Positions 26,239 through 34,961 of a DNA stretch of 64,000 nt are shown one piece after another (the stretch's first letter is position 1; every line of letters begins with the position of its first letter). Position numbers and translations under genes: made by a program. The stretch spans positions 1-64,000 of the forward strand of contig DASZIG010000085.1 in NCBI GenBank assembly GCA_035949375.1, given 5' to 3'. Source of the stretch: Gp13-AA77 sp035949375. GTDB taxonomy: Bacteria > Acidobacteriota > Terriglobia > UBA7540. The notes under the pieces are model-generated. The model saw nothing but the letters and a program-made list of their open reading frames with translations. It did not search any database and was not told the origin of the DNA.

Positions 26239-26832
26239 CTATCGCGGAGTGGAAGAATGCGCTTCCGCGGAATGCAAGGCCGCGACCTGATCAGGCTCGG
26301 CGATCACCAGGGTGGTGAAGGCCTGAACCCTGGCCCCGCGACGCCACGCGTCCGCAGGCAGACCGGCCTTCAGGCAGGTTTGTTCCAGAAACTGCTCGCG
26401 ATCCCATCCCCATTGCGCCGGCACCTGGGGCAACAGCAACCCGTGCCGCAGACCCTCGGAGATCAGCAGGCCGTGCCGCCCGATCTCGATCGCTTCCGGA
26501 GCGATGTCCGCGAGCGGCGAGAGCACGCTGATCTCGATGCTGATGTCGGGAAGTTCGGCCGGGGTCACCGATGGAAACCGCGGATCGTGGAGAGCGGCCG
26601 AGGCCGCGCTGCGGGCGACGTTCCGCGCCAGCGCTTCGTCGCTTTCCACCTGGCCGATGCACCCGCGCAGCTCACCGTGCAGCCGCAGGGTTACAAAAGC
26701 GCCCCCATTTTCCGCGAGGGCCCCGAAGTAACCCTCCAGGTCCGGGCCGCCATGCCGCAGAACTCCGGCCTCGAGCGCCTGCCGGGCGAGCGTCAGCAGC
26801 TTTTGACGCTCCTCGTCAGTGAGCGGCGACAT
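26239..26832 (-). CDS. AMMECR1 domain protein (AmmeMemoRadiSam protein A)
   Basis: 197 residues. Hallmarks are ENGGAFVTLRLHGELRGCIGQVESDEALARNVARSAASAALHDPRFPSV and ISIEISVLSPLADI, with the conserved LRGCIG. The family is linked by context to a putative Memo/radical-SAM modification system of unknown substrate; neither partner is in the window. ATG 26832 overlaps the pgsA stop by 17 bp, so it probably shares the pgsA transcript. The longer frame to 26949 is not used. Confidence 0.88.
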   Translation of the reverse strand: MSPLTDEERQKLLTLARQALEAGVLRHGGPDLEGYFGALAENGGAFVTLRLHGELRGCIGQVESDEALARNVARSAASAALHDPRFPSVTPAELPDISIEISVLSPLADIAPEAIEIGRHGLLISEGLRHGLLLPQVPAQWGWDREQFLEQTCLKAGLPADAWRRGARVQAFTTLVIAEPDQVAALHSAEAHSSTPR

Positions 26833-27427
26833 CCTTCTCCTTCTCTTCCTCCACTTCCGGCATGACGACCATGCGGGGCCGGAGCGGCTGGCGCACGCTT
26901 GAGTCGAGCTTGCGCCAGAAGAGCCAGAAATAGTGCGCCGCGGAGACAAGGGCGGAAACGACCACCAGCGCCAGCAGCAGCCACCCCGGCGTTTTCATCC
27001 AGGGGAAGCGCGGTTCGAGCACCAGGGCGGTGATGGCGGCCACTTGCAGGACCATCTTGGTCTTGCCGAGGTCAGAAGCTTGAATGATGAACCCTTCTGC
27101 GGATGCAATCGCCCTGAGGCCCGAAACGGCGAATTCCCGGCCGACGATGATCACCACAAGCCAGGCCGGGATGAGGCGCAGCTCCACCAGCGAGATGAAG
27201 GCCGCCGAGGTCAGCAACTTGTCGGCTATGGGATCGAGCAGAGTGCCGAGGCGCGAGATCTGGCCGCGCTTGCGCGCGAAATAGCCGTCCAGCAGATCGG
27301 TGGTCGCCGCCGCTAGAAAGACGCCGACCGCCCACAGATCCATGTTGGGCTGTGTCGTGAGCAGCAGCACAACCAGCAGCGGAACAAAGAAAATCCGAAG
27401 TATGGTGAGCGAGTTCGGAAGGCTCAT
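26816..27427 (-). CDS. pgsA: CDP-diacylglycerol-glycerol-3-phosphate phosphatidyltransferase
   Basis: 203-residue integral membrane enzyme committing CDP-diacylglycerol to phosphatidylglycerol. The CDP-alcohol phosphatidyltransferase signature D-G-x2-A-R-x8-G-x3-D-x3-D is complete in LLDGYFARKRGQISRLGTLLDPIADK. Five to six hydrophobic segments follow; the C-terminus is a charged tail (EVEEEKEKDVAAH). MSLPNSLTILRI is the typical start, at 27427; upstream sequence in the open frame does not resemble the family. AMMECR1 follows with a 17-bp overlap. Confidence 0.92.
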   Translation of the reverse strand: MSLPNSLTILRIFFVPLLVVLLLTTQPNMDLWAVGVFLAAATTDLLDGYFARKRGQISRLGTLLDPIADKLLTSAAFISLVELRLIPAWLVVIIVGREFAVSGLRAIASAEGFIIQASDLGKTKMVLQVAAITALVLEPRFPWMKTPGWLLLALVVVSALVSAAHYFWLFWRKLDSSVRQPLRPRMVVMPEVEEEKEKDVAAH

Positions 27428-28149
27428 GGACTTCACTGCATCCCTGAGCGGAGACGGAAAGCGGATCCCGGTCAAACGCCCCGTCAGCGGGAGACTTACA
27501 CTCCAAGGCCAAATATAACCAAGCGCCTTTCGGGTGTCAAACGCAGCAGGCCGCAGCAGGCCGGTTCGAGCGCTGGCGGGGCCGCATTCGCGCACCGGGC
27601 CGGACGCCATCCACAGACTTTTGCGACGCGGAGCGTGCACGTTAACGGAGCCTTCAGGAATCCGCTCGTACACTGCGAGGCGGAGCATCGGTACGCGACT
27701 ACGATGGTAGTCAATCTCTGTAGTCAGGTTGAGCGTGACCTGATTTCATGCGGCTGAGAGGTGCATTCTTTCGATCCAAGCGCCGCATGGCGGCCCTAGC
27801 CCCTTGTGCAAAACCTATCTGCAGTGTAACGACTTTGTAACAACAGGAAAAGCATGCGGCCAAGGGCCTCCCGCCCGGCAAAATCCGGCGCTAATCCGCT
27901 GAAAACACGGCAAAAAGGGAAAGAAGCCCGAAAACAGCCCGATCTTGCGGTGATACGGGCGCGATGACCCCGCCCGGCGGGTGCCGGCGGGTTTTCCACA
28001 TCGATTTCCACAGGCTCTGAGGACGCATAACTCCCGTCCAGAGCCGCTTTCGCCGCCCGAAGATATCTCCGGGCTAAGCGCGCGTGAAGCGAGATCGCGC
28101 TTACCCGTCTGCGAACAGGTGGCTTGGGCGCTCCGGCGCGGTTGTAAGG
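27428..28149. other. intergenic region
   Basis: 722 bp between pgsA and hflX, which are both leftward. It holds an 8-bp inverted repeat CATGCGGC/GCCGCATG (about 27747-27788), which may be the 3' hairpin of the hflX transcript, and two DnaA-box-like TTTCCACA words near 27994-28012. There is no convincing gene or RNA. Confidence 0.45.
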
Positions 28150-29295
28150 TTAATCCTCTGGATAACGCGGCTCCGGATCGGACGACGGGCTGGCGACGGG
28201 GGCCGCGCGGTTGACGGCCTGGGCGCCGGACGTGAGTTCAGCGATCCGGTGCCGGAGCGCGTCGAGGCCCTCGCCCGTGCGGGCTGAGACGGCAACGTCC
28301 GCCGGCCCTTGCGGCAGACGCTCGCCGGGTTGCAGCAGGTCAAGCTTGTTCCATACCTTAAGCCTGGGCGTCGAGCTCAATTCCATGCTTTCGAGCAGGC
28401 CGTCGACCGCAGCATCCTGGCCTTCGCGATCCGGGTGGGAGGCGTCCGTGACCTGGAGCAGCAGCGCCGCGTCCTCCAACTCCTCGAGCGTGGCGCGGAA
28501 CGACGCCACCAGATGCGGAGGCAGACGGCGAATGAACCCGACGGTGTCGGAGAGCAGCACCTGCCGGCGCGCATCCAGTTTCACCGCCCGCACGGTGGGG
28601 TCGAGGGTGGCGAACAAACGGGCGGAAGCTTCCACCTTGGCCGCGGTAAGGGCGTTGAAGAGGGTTGATTTTCCGGCGTTGGTGTAGCCGACGAGGGCCA
28701 CCGTCTGCCAGCGTTGCTCGCGGCGATGCTCGCGATGCAGGGCGCGCTGCGACCGCACTTTTTCGATCCCTTCGCGGAGTTTGCGGATGCGGGCGCGGAT
28801 CCGGCGCCGGTCGAATTCAAGCTGTTGCTCGCCGGGTCCGCGCGTCCCAATGCCGCCGCCCAGGCGCGAGAGCAGTGTTCCCTGGCCGCCCAGGCGCGGA
28901 AGCAGGTAATTCAATTGCGCCAGCTCGACCTGCAGTTGTCCTTCGCGGCTGCGGGCCCGGCGCGCAAAAATATCGAGGATGAGTTGGGTGCGGTCCAGCA
29001 CCTTGAGGCCGAGCGCCTGCTCGAGGTTGCGTAGCTGGGTTGGGGACAGGTCGTTATCAAAGATCACGCACTGGGCGTGGGCGCCGCGCGCGAGCGCCTC
29101 GACCTCGTTGACTTTGCCGCGACCGATGAGGGTGGCGGGATCTGCGCGCGGCGAGCGTTGCAGGGTGACGGCGAGCACCTGCGCGCCTGCGCTGCGGGAA
29201 AGCTCGGCGAGCTCCTGCAGGGATTCCTCGCCCTCTGCGCCCGTCCGAGGGGGCAGGCCGGGACGCCGGCTCGGCGCCCAGCCGACCAGATGCAC
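28150..29295 (-). CDS. hflX: ribosome-associated GTPase HflX
   Basis: 381 residues. HflX binds the 50S subunit and rescues stalled ribosomes. N-terminal HflX domain (VLAVTLQRSPRADPATLIGRGKVNEVEAL and VIFDNDLSPTQLRNLEQALGLKVLDRTQLILDIFA), then GGIGTRGPGEQQLEFDRRRI, and a G domain with GYTNAGKSTLF, DTVGFI and NKLDLL. First codon GTG; sequence upstream (SIRPAQSLEKVHLVGW) also looks HflX-like, so the true start may be a few codons earlier on a non-ATG codon. It lies 31 bp downstream of hfq, the conserved miaA-hfq-hflX order. Confidence 0.95.
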   Translation of the reverse strand: MHLVGWAPSRRPGLPPRTGAEGEESLQELAELSRSAGAQVLAVTLQRSPRADPATLIGRGKVNEVEALARGAHAQCVIFDNDLSPTQLRNLEQALGLKVLDRTQLILDIFARRARSREGQLQVELAQLNYLLPRLGGQGTLLSRLGGGIGTRGPGEQQLEFDRRRIRARIRKLREGIEKVRSQRALHREHRREQRWQTVALVGYTNAGKSTLFNALTAAKVEASARLFATLDPTVRAVKLDARRQVLLSDTVGFIRRLPPHLVASFRATLEELEDAALLLQVTDASHPDREGQDAAVDGLLESMELSSTPRLKVWNKLDLLQPGERLPQGPADVAVSARTGEGLDALRHRIAELTSGAQAVNRAAPVASPSSDPEPRYPED

Positions 29296-29326
29296 CTTTT
29301 CGAGCGACTGCGCGGGACGAATCGAG

Positions 29327-29614
29327 TTAGCCCTCAGGCGACGGCGAGACGGACACCGGTGGTGCGCCCGGCCGAGGCATGACCACGGTCGAGATGGCGT
29401 GCTTGAAGATCAGTTGCTCCTGGTGGTTGCTCTCGAGAATCAGGGAGAACTTGTCGAAGCTCCGAATGCGCCCCGTCAGCTTCACCCCACTCACCAGGTA
29501 GATGGTCACGAGCGCTCTCTCTTTACGCGCGGAATTCAAGAATCCGTCTTGTATATTCTGGGACTGCTTCTCGGGGTGTTCTCTTCTCTCAGCGGTAGCA
29601 GTGTTCATGGCCAT
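29327..29614 (-). CDS. hfq: RNA chaperone Hfq
   Basis: 95 residues. Sm-like ring protein that anneals small RNAs to mRNAs. Sm1 and Sm2 motifs are visible: NIQDGFLNSARKERALVTIYLVSGVKLTGRIRSFDKFSLILESNHQEQLIFKHAISTVV. The bases after it encode a short proline/serine-rich tail. Two close ATGs (29614 and 29608) both fit; the gene overlaps the 3' end of miaA by 10 bp. Position between miaA and hflX is the classical operon. Confidence 0.96.
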   Translation of the reverse strand: MAMNTATAERREHPEKQSQNIQDGFLNSARKERALVTIYLVSGVKLTGRIRSFDKFSLILESNHQEQLIFKHAISTVVMPRPGAPPVSVSPSPEG

Positions 29615-30831
29615 ATCCCGGAACTCCGAAATGATGAAGAAGCCGACCCCCGCCGTTGCGGCGAGTTGCCGGAAAGCGCCTGCGCCAGCCATTCGAAAAC
29701 CTGCCGTTCGACGGCGGGGTCGTCACCGAAGCCCCTGAACCAGTGTACGCCGGGCTCGCGCCTGAACCACGTCATTTGGCGCTTGGCGTATTGGCGGGTC
29801 TGGCATTGGGTCTCACGGATCGCCTCTGCACAGGTCACCCTATCTTGGACGAACGCGCGAGCCTGCCGGTAACCTAGTGCCTCGAGTGGCGGAATCAGAG
29901 CGGCCGGGCCGCGCGCGAGCGCCCTCCGGACCTCTTCGGTGATGCCGCCGGCGAACATCCCTTCCGTGCGAGCGTTGATGCGTCGCGCCAGGGCCTCTCG
30001 CGGCGGAGCCAATCCGATCTTGCAGGTGCGGAAGCCCTGCAGGGCCTCGCGGCCGCGTCCGAGCAACTCCGAAAAGGGCCGGCGCTCGACGAGACAGACC
30101 TCCAGCGCCCGGACGATCTTTTGGGTGTCGCGCGGGTGGACGCGCGCGGAGGTCTCCGGGTCTTTGCGGGCCAGCATCCGATGCAGAAAGTCGCGTCCTC
30201 GCCGCTCTGCCATTGCCCCCAGACGCCGCCGTAACGCTTCGGAGCGCTTCGGACCTTCAAACAGTCCCGCGAGCAGCGCCCGCAGATACAGTCCCGTGCC
30301 TCCCGCCAGAATGGGCAACGCGCCCCGGCTCCGGACATCTTCGAGAGCCTTCAGGGCCTCTCGACGGTAATCTCCCGCCGTGAACGTGCTTTCGGGCTCA
30401 GCCACGTCAAGCAGGTGATGCCGGATTCCCTGGCGCTCCGCGGGGCCCAGTTTGCCGGAGCCTACATCGAATCCTCGATAGACCTGCACCGAGTCGAAGT
30501 TAATGACCTCGCCGCCGAAGGCGAGCGCCAGGCGAATCGCGAGGCCCGATTTGCCCGAAGCTGTCGGCCCCACAATCACGACCAGGGGGTACTCTTCTGC
30601 GCCCGGGTCTAGCGGCTCCACCGCAGCACCCGCAGATACCGGTACAGCAGCAGGCACAGAATCAAGGCCAGCACAATCATCGCGCCGAGGAGTTGCTGAC
30701 GCCATCGCTGCATGGATGCCAAGACTCGAAGGGGGACTGCCCGATTCGTGCGCACCGGCGCCGGTCCGCCCTGGCAGAAAATCAGAGACCAGGCCTTGAG
30801 GCGCGCGGTTCGAGCGTCCTTCCAGGTTCAC
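29605..30831 (-). CDS. miaA: tRNA dimethylallyltransferase MiaA
   Basis: Transfers a dimethylallyl group to A37 of tRNAs reading UNN codons. P-loop GPTASGKSGLA, substrate motifs NFDSVQVYRGFDVGSGKL, LPILAGGTGLYLRALLAGLFEGP, ALEV and the tail QYAKRQMTWFRRE are present. The 408-residue frame has about 80 extra N-terminal residues, low in conservation. Its GTG (30831) overlaps the tonB stop as GTGA, a coupling signal, so the long form may be real; ATG 30705 is the alternative. Its 3' end overlaps hfq by 10 bp. Confidence 0.93.
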   Translation of the reverse strand: MNLEGRSNRAPQGLVSDFLPGRTGAGAHESGSPPSSLGIHAAMASATPRRDDCAGLDSVPAAVPVSAGAAVEPLDPGAEEYPLVVIVGPTASGKSGLAIRLALAFGGEVINFDSVQVYRGFDVGSGKLGPAERQGIRHHLLDVAEPESTFTAGDYRREALKALEDVRSRGALPILAGGTGLYLRALLAGLFEGPKRSEALRRRLGAMAERRGRDFLHRMLARKDPETSARVHPRDTQKIVRALEVCLVERRPFSELLGRGREALQGFRTCKIGLAPPREALARRINARTEGMFAGGITEEVRRALARGPAALIPPLEALGYRQARAFVQDRVTCAEAIRETQCQTRQYAKRQMTWFRREPGVHWFRGFGDDPAVERQVFEWLAQALSGNSPQRRGSASSSFRSSGIWP

Positions 30832-31883
30832 TGAGCACCATAGCCTAAGTTGTACAAAAAGATGAATCGCAATTTCAGGTCATTGCCCTTGTATTCTTCG
30901 GGCAAGGGCGGGAAGGGAACAGAAGCGTGAATGGAGGCGTGGGCCGCCCCATCCAGCGCCGGGGAACCCGAGGACAGCACCAGATCGATATCCGGCACGC
31001 GGCCGTCCTTCAGGATCGAAAATTGAATGGCCACACGGCCTTTTTGTCCCAGTCGCGCTGACTCTGGCATGAGGGCATACCAATTCTCGCGCACCACTCG
31101 CACGATGCGCGCCAGGTAGGGTCCGAAGTCCACTCCTTGCGTGTCCGACAGGATCATCGGACCTTCAAGCGAAAAGTTCGAATTGGGGTTGTTGAACTGG
31201 CCCATGGAGTCGCCTGGGCCCACGACCTGACCATGGGCGCGGCCTTGGGCGGCGGCCTGAGCCGCCTGGTCGACCATTTCCTGGGGCGATGCCATGGCGA
31301 GGTGTGTCGGCGATTGCGCCGGCTTGGGCACATCCTCGAGCTTCAGGCCGTCATCCTGCTTTTGCGGAGCCGGCGGAGCGGTGGCAGTTGCTTGCTGCTT
31401 GGGCGCGGGCGGCTGAGGTTGGGGCTGGGGTGGAGGCGGCGCGGGCTTGCCTCCTCCGGCGATTTCTGGCGCGGGCGTGTTCCCCTTGGAAAAGGGCATG
31501 GGGGGAGCCTCGGGCTTCACCACCGGCGCCTTGCCTCGCGCTTGCCGGTCTCGATCTGACTGCAGACGGGCCCGGCGTTCCTGTTCCAGTTGCTTTTGGA
31601 GATCCGGAGGCAGCACCAGAAAAGTTGGCTGGGGCGGCTGCTCGGGGGCGGTCTCGAGAGCAATCAATCGCTCATGACGGCTGATCATGCTGCCGACCAG
31701 GAGAATCAGGGCCAGCAGCGCGACGTGTCCCAGAAGGGCGAGCTGGAAAATGGCAAGGAAACGCCACCGTTCCGACTCCGGCTCGAGCTCCAGCAACAGA
31801 TTCAGGTCGTCCCGCGAATCAGTTCTCAACGGCTTACCGGTGAACCGGCCCTCTCCTGTCCCAATTCTGCGATCGGCCGCCAC
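30828..31883 (-). CDS. TonB-family energy transducer
   Basis: 351 residues with one N-terminal membrane span (LALLGHVALLALILLVGSMI at about 48-67). A long Pro/Gln-rich periplasmic linker (about 85-190; PPPPQPQPQPPAPKQQ) and a C-terminal TonB domain (about 255-351; YLARIVRVVRENWYALMPESARLGQKGRVAIQFSILKDGRVPDIDLVLSSGSPALDGAAHASI) follow. It should couple the proton-motive force to outer-membrane receptors such as the one at 11524-14997. GTG start at 31883; the stop overlaps the miaA GTG by 4 bp. No ExbB/ExbD is nearby. Confidence 0.88.
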   Translation of the reverse strand: MAADRRIGTGEGRFTGKPLRTDSRDDLNLLLELEPESERWRFLAIFQLALLGHVALLALILLVGSMISRHERLIALETAPEQPPQPTFLVLPPDLQKQLEQERRARLQSDRDRQARGKAPVVKPEAPPMPFSKGNTPAPEIAGGGKPAPPPPQPQPQPPAPKQQATATAPPAPQKQDDGLKLEDVPKPAQSPTHLAMASPQEMVDQAAQAAAQGRAHGQVVGPGDSMGQFNNPNSNFSLEGPMILSDTQGVDFGPYLARIVRVVRENWYALMPESARLGQKGRVAIQFSILKDGRVPDIDLVLSSGSPALDGAAHASIHASVPFPPLPEEYKGNDLKLRFIFLYNLGYGAQ

Positions 31884-32067
31884 CCATTACGCCCAAAATG
31901 ATCATAATAAAAGGCTTCCCGCTCGCCTTCTTGACTTGCCCTCGACCCATCCGTTACGGCGCCGAATCGACCGTTCAATGTTACCATTTTAGGCGCGCAA
32001 CCGCGCGCGCTTTGGTTCACGTTCGCCCGTCGCATCTGATGACCCGAACCCGGACAGTGACCCGATT

Positions 32068-33063
32068 TCAGCTTTCACCCGGCTGGCCTGTGGCCCTTGA
32101 GCCCAAGTGCACCTGAACTCGCGCCGCATGTTCTTCGATGCAATTCATCACCCTCTCGGCCAACGCCAGGGCCGCCATGCCGGCGCGGCCGTCAACCGGG
32201 GGTTGACGGCGGCTCGCGACCGATTCGAGGAAGGCGCTCAGCTCCGACCGCAATGGATCGCCAGGCTTCGTTTCAAGCTTCCGGAATCCGATCTCAGGTG
32301 CCGTGCCCGTGCGGTCGACGCTGATCACGAGAGCGTCGCGGCGGGCGAAGTCGATCGAAATATACTCGCTAGGCTGGAAGTAGCGGAACTTGCGGATTCT
32401 CTCCGTACTGGCGCGGCTTGCCGTCAGGTTGGCCACGGCGCCGTTCGCAAATTCCACCCGCGCGTTCGCGATATCGACCTTATCGGAAAGCACGGGAAGC
32501 CCAACCGCACGGACGTCGCTCACCGGCGACTCCACCATCCACAGCAGGAGGTCGAGATCGTGAATCATCAGGTCAAACACCACGTCCACATCGAGGCTCC
32601 GGCTGCTGAAAACACCCAGGCGGTGCACCTCGAAGAACATGGGATTCCGCGTCACCTTTTTGGCTGCTACCACGCCGGGATTGAATCGCTCCAGATGCCC
32701 CACTTGCAGGATTCGCTGCTCGCGCTCTGAACGTTCCACTAAATCGGCGGCTTCGTCCGCGGTGCGGCTGATGGGCTTCTCCACCAGCACGTCGATCCCG
32801 GCGTCAAAGCACCTGTGCACCACTTCGGCGTGGGCAGTGGTTGGAATCACCACACTGACGGCCTGGACGGAAGCGAGCGCCTGTTCAAGGCTCCCGAACG
32901 CCACGCAGCCAAGCTCGACGGACATCGCTTCCGCGCGCTCAGGGCGCGCGTCATACACGCCCACCAGGTTCGCCTGCTGCAGGTCGCGGAAAGCGCGGGC
33001 GTGGTGGCGTCCATGCTCGCCGACGCCGATCACGGCCACGCGAATTGGGTCCAAGGTCTCCAT
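32068..33063 (-). CDS. Gfo/Idh/MocA-family NAD(P)-dependent oxidoreductase
   Basis: 331 residues with an N-terminal Rossmann domain (IRVAVIGVGEHGRHHARAF), family motif LVEKPIS, VGHLERFNPGV and a C-terminal beta domain. The gene is 126 bp downstream of lpxI in the fabZ-lpxA-lpxI series. In Acidithiobacillus ferrooxidans a related oxidoreductase, GnnA, acts with GnnB on UDP-GlcNAc before LpxA; GnnA is therefore a fair hypothesis, but no GnnB aminotransferase lies in the window. Other sugar oxidations are equally possible. Confidence 0.82.
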   Translation of the reverse strand: METLDPIRVAVIGVGEHGRHHARAFRDLQQANLVGVYDARPERAEAMSVELGCVAFGSLEQALASVQAVSVVIPTTAHAEVVHRCFDAGIDVLVEKPISRTADEAADLVERSEREQRILQVGHLERFNPGVVAAKKVTRNPMFFEVHRLGVFSSRSLDVDVVFDLMIHDLDLLLWMVESPVSDVRAVGLPVLSDKVDIANARVEFANGAVANLTASRASTERIRKFRYFQPSEYISIDFARRDALVISVDRTGTAPEIGFRKLETKPGDPLRSELSAFLESVASRRQPPVDGRAGMAALALAERVMNCIEEHAARVQVHLGSRATGQPGES

Positions 33064-33189
33064 CGGTATCCGGCCTGGCGGCCGGCGTTGTGGGTCAAAC
33101 GATCAGCCAGAAGGTTGGGTTCGATTGACTTGCTCGTCGCAATCTCTTACATAACGTGCGGTTTCCTGCTCGTCTGTGCGGTCGTCGAT

Positions 33190-34029
33190 CTACCCTGCCA
33201 CAATCGCGATCCCGCAACGGTCCGCTTCCTCGATCAAGTGCTGGCGGTCGAACAGCAGTGTCCTGCCGGCGTCGATCGCGAGAGCGCGCGCGTTGGCCTT
33301 GTCCATCACCCGAATGGTGGCGAGACCCACCACCGGGACGTCAAAGCGCATGTCCCCCTTGCTGACTTTGACGACGGTCAAACGGCGCCCGTTACCGAGC
33401 CGAGCCGCGCGCTCGATGGCGCCGTCAGTGCCTTCCATGGCTTCGACCGCCACGCAGGCGCGATCGGCGACTACTACCGTCTGGCCGATGTCCAGGGCGG
33501 CAATCTGGCGGGCAATCTCGCGGCCGAATTCCACATCGGCGGCCTCGTCAGCATCAAGGGCGCGCGCCGTCAGTACTCCCGCTGCGGGCAGCAAGGGCTT
33601 CAGAAACAGCGTGGAGTCCACCACCTCGATTCCACGCGCCTCCATCATCCGGACGAACACGCCGATCAGCGCGTCAGTGTTCCTGCGGTCGAGGCTATCG
33701 AGAGTATCTTTCATGACGCCGTCGGCCGGAATCGAGCTATAGAGCTGAACGTGCTTCACCTGGCCGGCCAGCGCTACCCGTCCCACTCCCTCGGCGTCGA
33801 GCAGCTCGAACAGCTTCGCCGCCTCGCCGAGGCTGAGCCAGTGGATCGTGGATGTTTCCCGCGCGAGTTCGGGCGACGCTTCCTCGCGGATGGCGAACAC
33901 CACGGGGTCAAAGCCCTGGTCGCGGGCGGCCTGCAAGACCAGAAACGGGAAACGTCCGTTGCCGGCGATGATCGCGAGCCGCGGGCGCGTGAGCGGCGCC
34001 GCCTCCTGAACCATGGGTTCTGCCGCCAA
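33190..34029 (-). CDS. lpxI: UDP-2,3-diacylglucosamine diphosphatase LpxI
   Basis: 279 residues. LpxI hydrolyses UDP-2,3-diacylglucosamine to lipid X in lipid A synthesis and replaces LpxH in many phyla. Seen: LAIIAGNGRFPFLVLQAAR, GQVKHVQL, DTLDSLDRRNTDALIG, GQTVVVADRACVAVEAMEGTDGAIERAA and the C-terminal DVPVVGLATIRVMDKANARALAIDAGRTLLFDR. The first codon is TTG with AAGGAG eight bases upstream; an ATG five codons in lacks one. Downstream of lpxA by 119 bp. Confidence 0.93.
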   Translation of the reverse strand: MAAEPMVQEAAPLTRPRLAIIAGNGRFPFLVLQAARDQGFDPVVFAIREEASPELARETSTIHWLSLGEAAKLFELLDAEGVGRVALAGQVKHVQLYSSIPADGVMKDTLDSLDRRNTDALIGVFVRMMEARGIEVVDSTLFLKPLLPAAGVLTARALDADEAADVEFGREIARQIAALDIGQTVVVADRACVAVEAMEGTDGAIERAARLGNGRRLTVVKVSKGDMRFDVPVVGLATIRVMDKANARALAIDAGRTLLFDRQHLIEEADRCGIAIVAG

Positions 34030-34148
34030 ATTGTCTTCTCCTTACGTGCTAGCAGTCAGGCCGGCCCCTTCTAAAACGAAGAATAGCGCTGCCGTCGCCG
34101 AATCCGGACCGCGCGGTGGCGTTTCTCGCGCGCGTCGTCGCGGCGCTG

Positions 34149-34961
34149 TTACTCCGCCATGGCCCTTTTGCGCCGCCGTCCTGACCCTTTCAGCACGCCC
34201 TGCTCGGATGAGCGGACAAATTCCACCAGCGCGCGCACGTGCGGTGAGGTGAAGGCGCGGGCCTCGATCGTCTCCAGCGCCTGGGTGGTGTTCAGGCCGG
34301 AGCGGCACAGCAGACGGAGCGCCTCGTTGATCTCGTTGATGTCCGCCCGTCCCAGGCCGCGGCGCTCGAGGCCGATTCCGTTGGCGCCCAGCACCTCCAC
34401 CGGGCGCGGCGCGGTGGTCTTGGAGTAGGGCAGCACGTCCTGCGTCACCACGGTGTAACCGCCCACAAAGCTATAAGATCCGATGCGGGTGAACTGCTGC
34501 GCGCCGCTGAACGCGCCCACCGTGGCGTGGTCGCCCACCTCAACGTGGCCCGCCAGGGTGCATCCGTTCACCAGGATGATATGGTCGCCCAGGCTGCAAT
34601 CGTGGGCCACGTGCACGTAGGCCATCAGCAGATTGTGACTGCCGATGCGCGTGACGCCTCCGCCCACCGCGGTCCCTCGATGAATGGTGACAAACTCCCG
34701 GAAGGTGTTGGCGTCGCCCACCTCGACGCGCGTGGGCTCGCCGTGAAATTTCAGGTCCTGGGGAGCGAGGCCGATGGACGCGAAAGGGAAGACGCGGTTG
34801 TTGCTTCCCATGCGCAGAGGCCCGCCCAACACGACGTGCGCCATTACCTCGCAGCCCTCGTCCAGCTCGACGTCGTCGCCGATGACCGTGTACGGCCCCA
34901 CCGCAACACTCGACGCCAGCTTCGCCTGAGGATGAATGATGGCCGTGGGGTGAATGTTCAT
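34149..34961 (-). CDS. lpxA: acyl-ACP-UDP-N-acetylglucosamine O-acyltransferase LpxA
   Basis: 270 residues. LpxA performs the first step of lipid A synthesis as a left-handed beta-helix trimer. Hexapeptide repeats run through the first 190 residues; the catalytic-loop region is VTIHRGTAVGGGVTRIGSHNLLMAYVHVAHDCSLGD with the His of AHDC; the C-terminal helical domain contains NGIGLERRGLGRADINEINEALRLL. ATG overlaps the fabZ stop by 4 bp (ATGA). Acyl-chain and acceptor specificity (O- versus N-linked) cannot be read by eye. Confidence 0.94.
   Translation of the reverse strand: MNIHPTAIIHPQAKLASSVAVGPYTVIGDDVELDEGCEVMAHVVLGGPLRMGSNNRVFPFASIGLAPQDLKFHGEPTRVEVGDANTFREFVTIHRGTAVGGGVTRIGSHNLLMAYVHVAHDCSLGDHIILVNGCTLAGHVEVGDHATVGAFSGAQQFTRIGSYSFVGGYTVVTQDVLPYSKTTAPRPVEVLGANGIGLERRGLGRADINEINEALRLLCRSGLNTTQALETIEARAFTSPHVRALVEFVRSSEQGVLKGSGRRRKRAMAE

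Noticed and set aside
27745..27790. CTGAGAGGTGC word suggesting a TPP riboswitch
   Set aside because: The second half of the TPP aptamer (ACCTGAT...GGATAAT) is absent in the right order and the downstream genes are not thiamine genes.
27990..28015. Two TTTCCACA words like DnaA boxes, possible oriC
   Set aside because: Only two near-matches, no AT-rich unwinding element beside them, and no dnaA, dnaN or gidA nearby.
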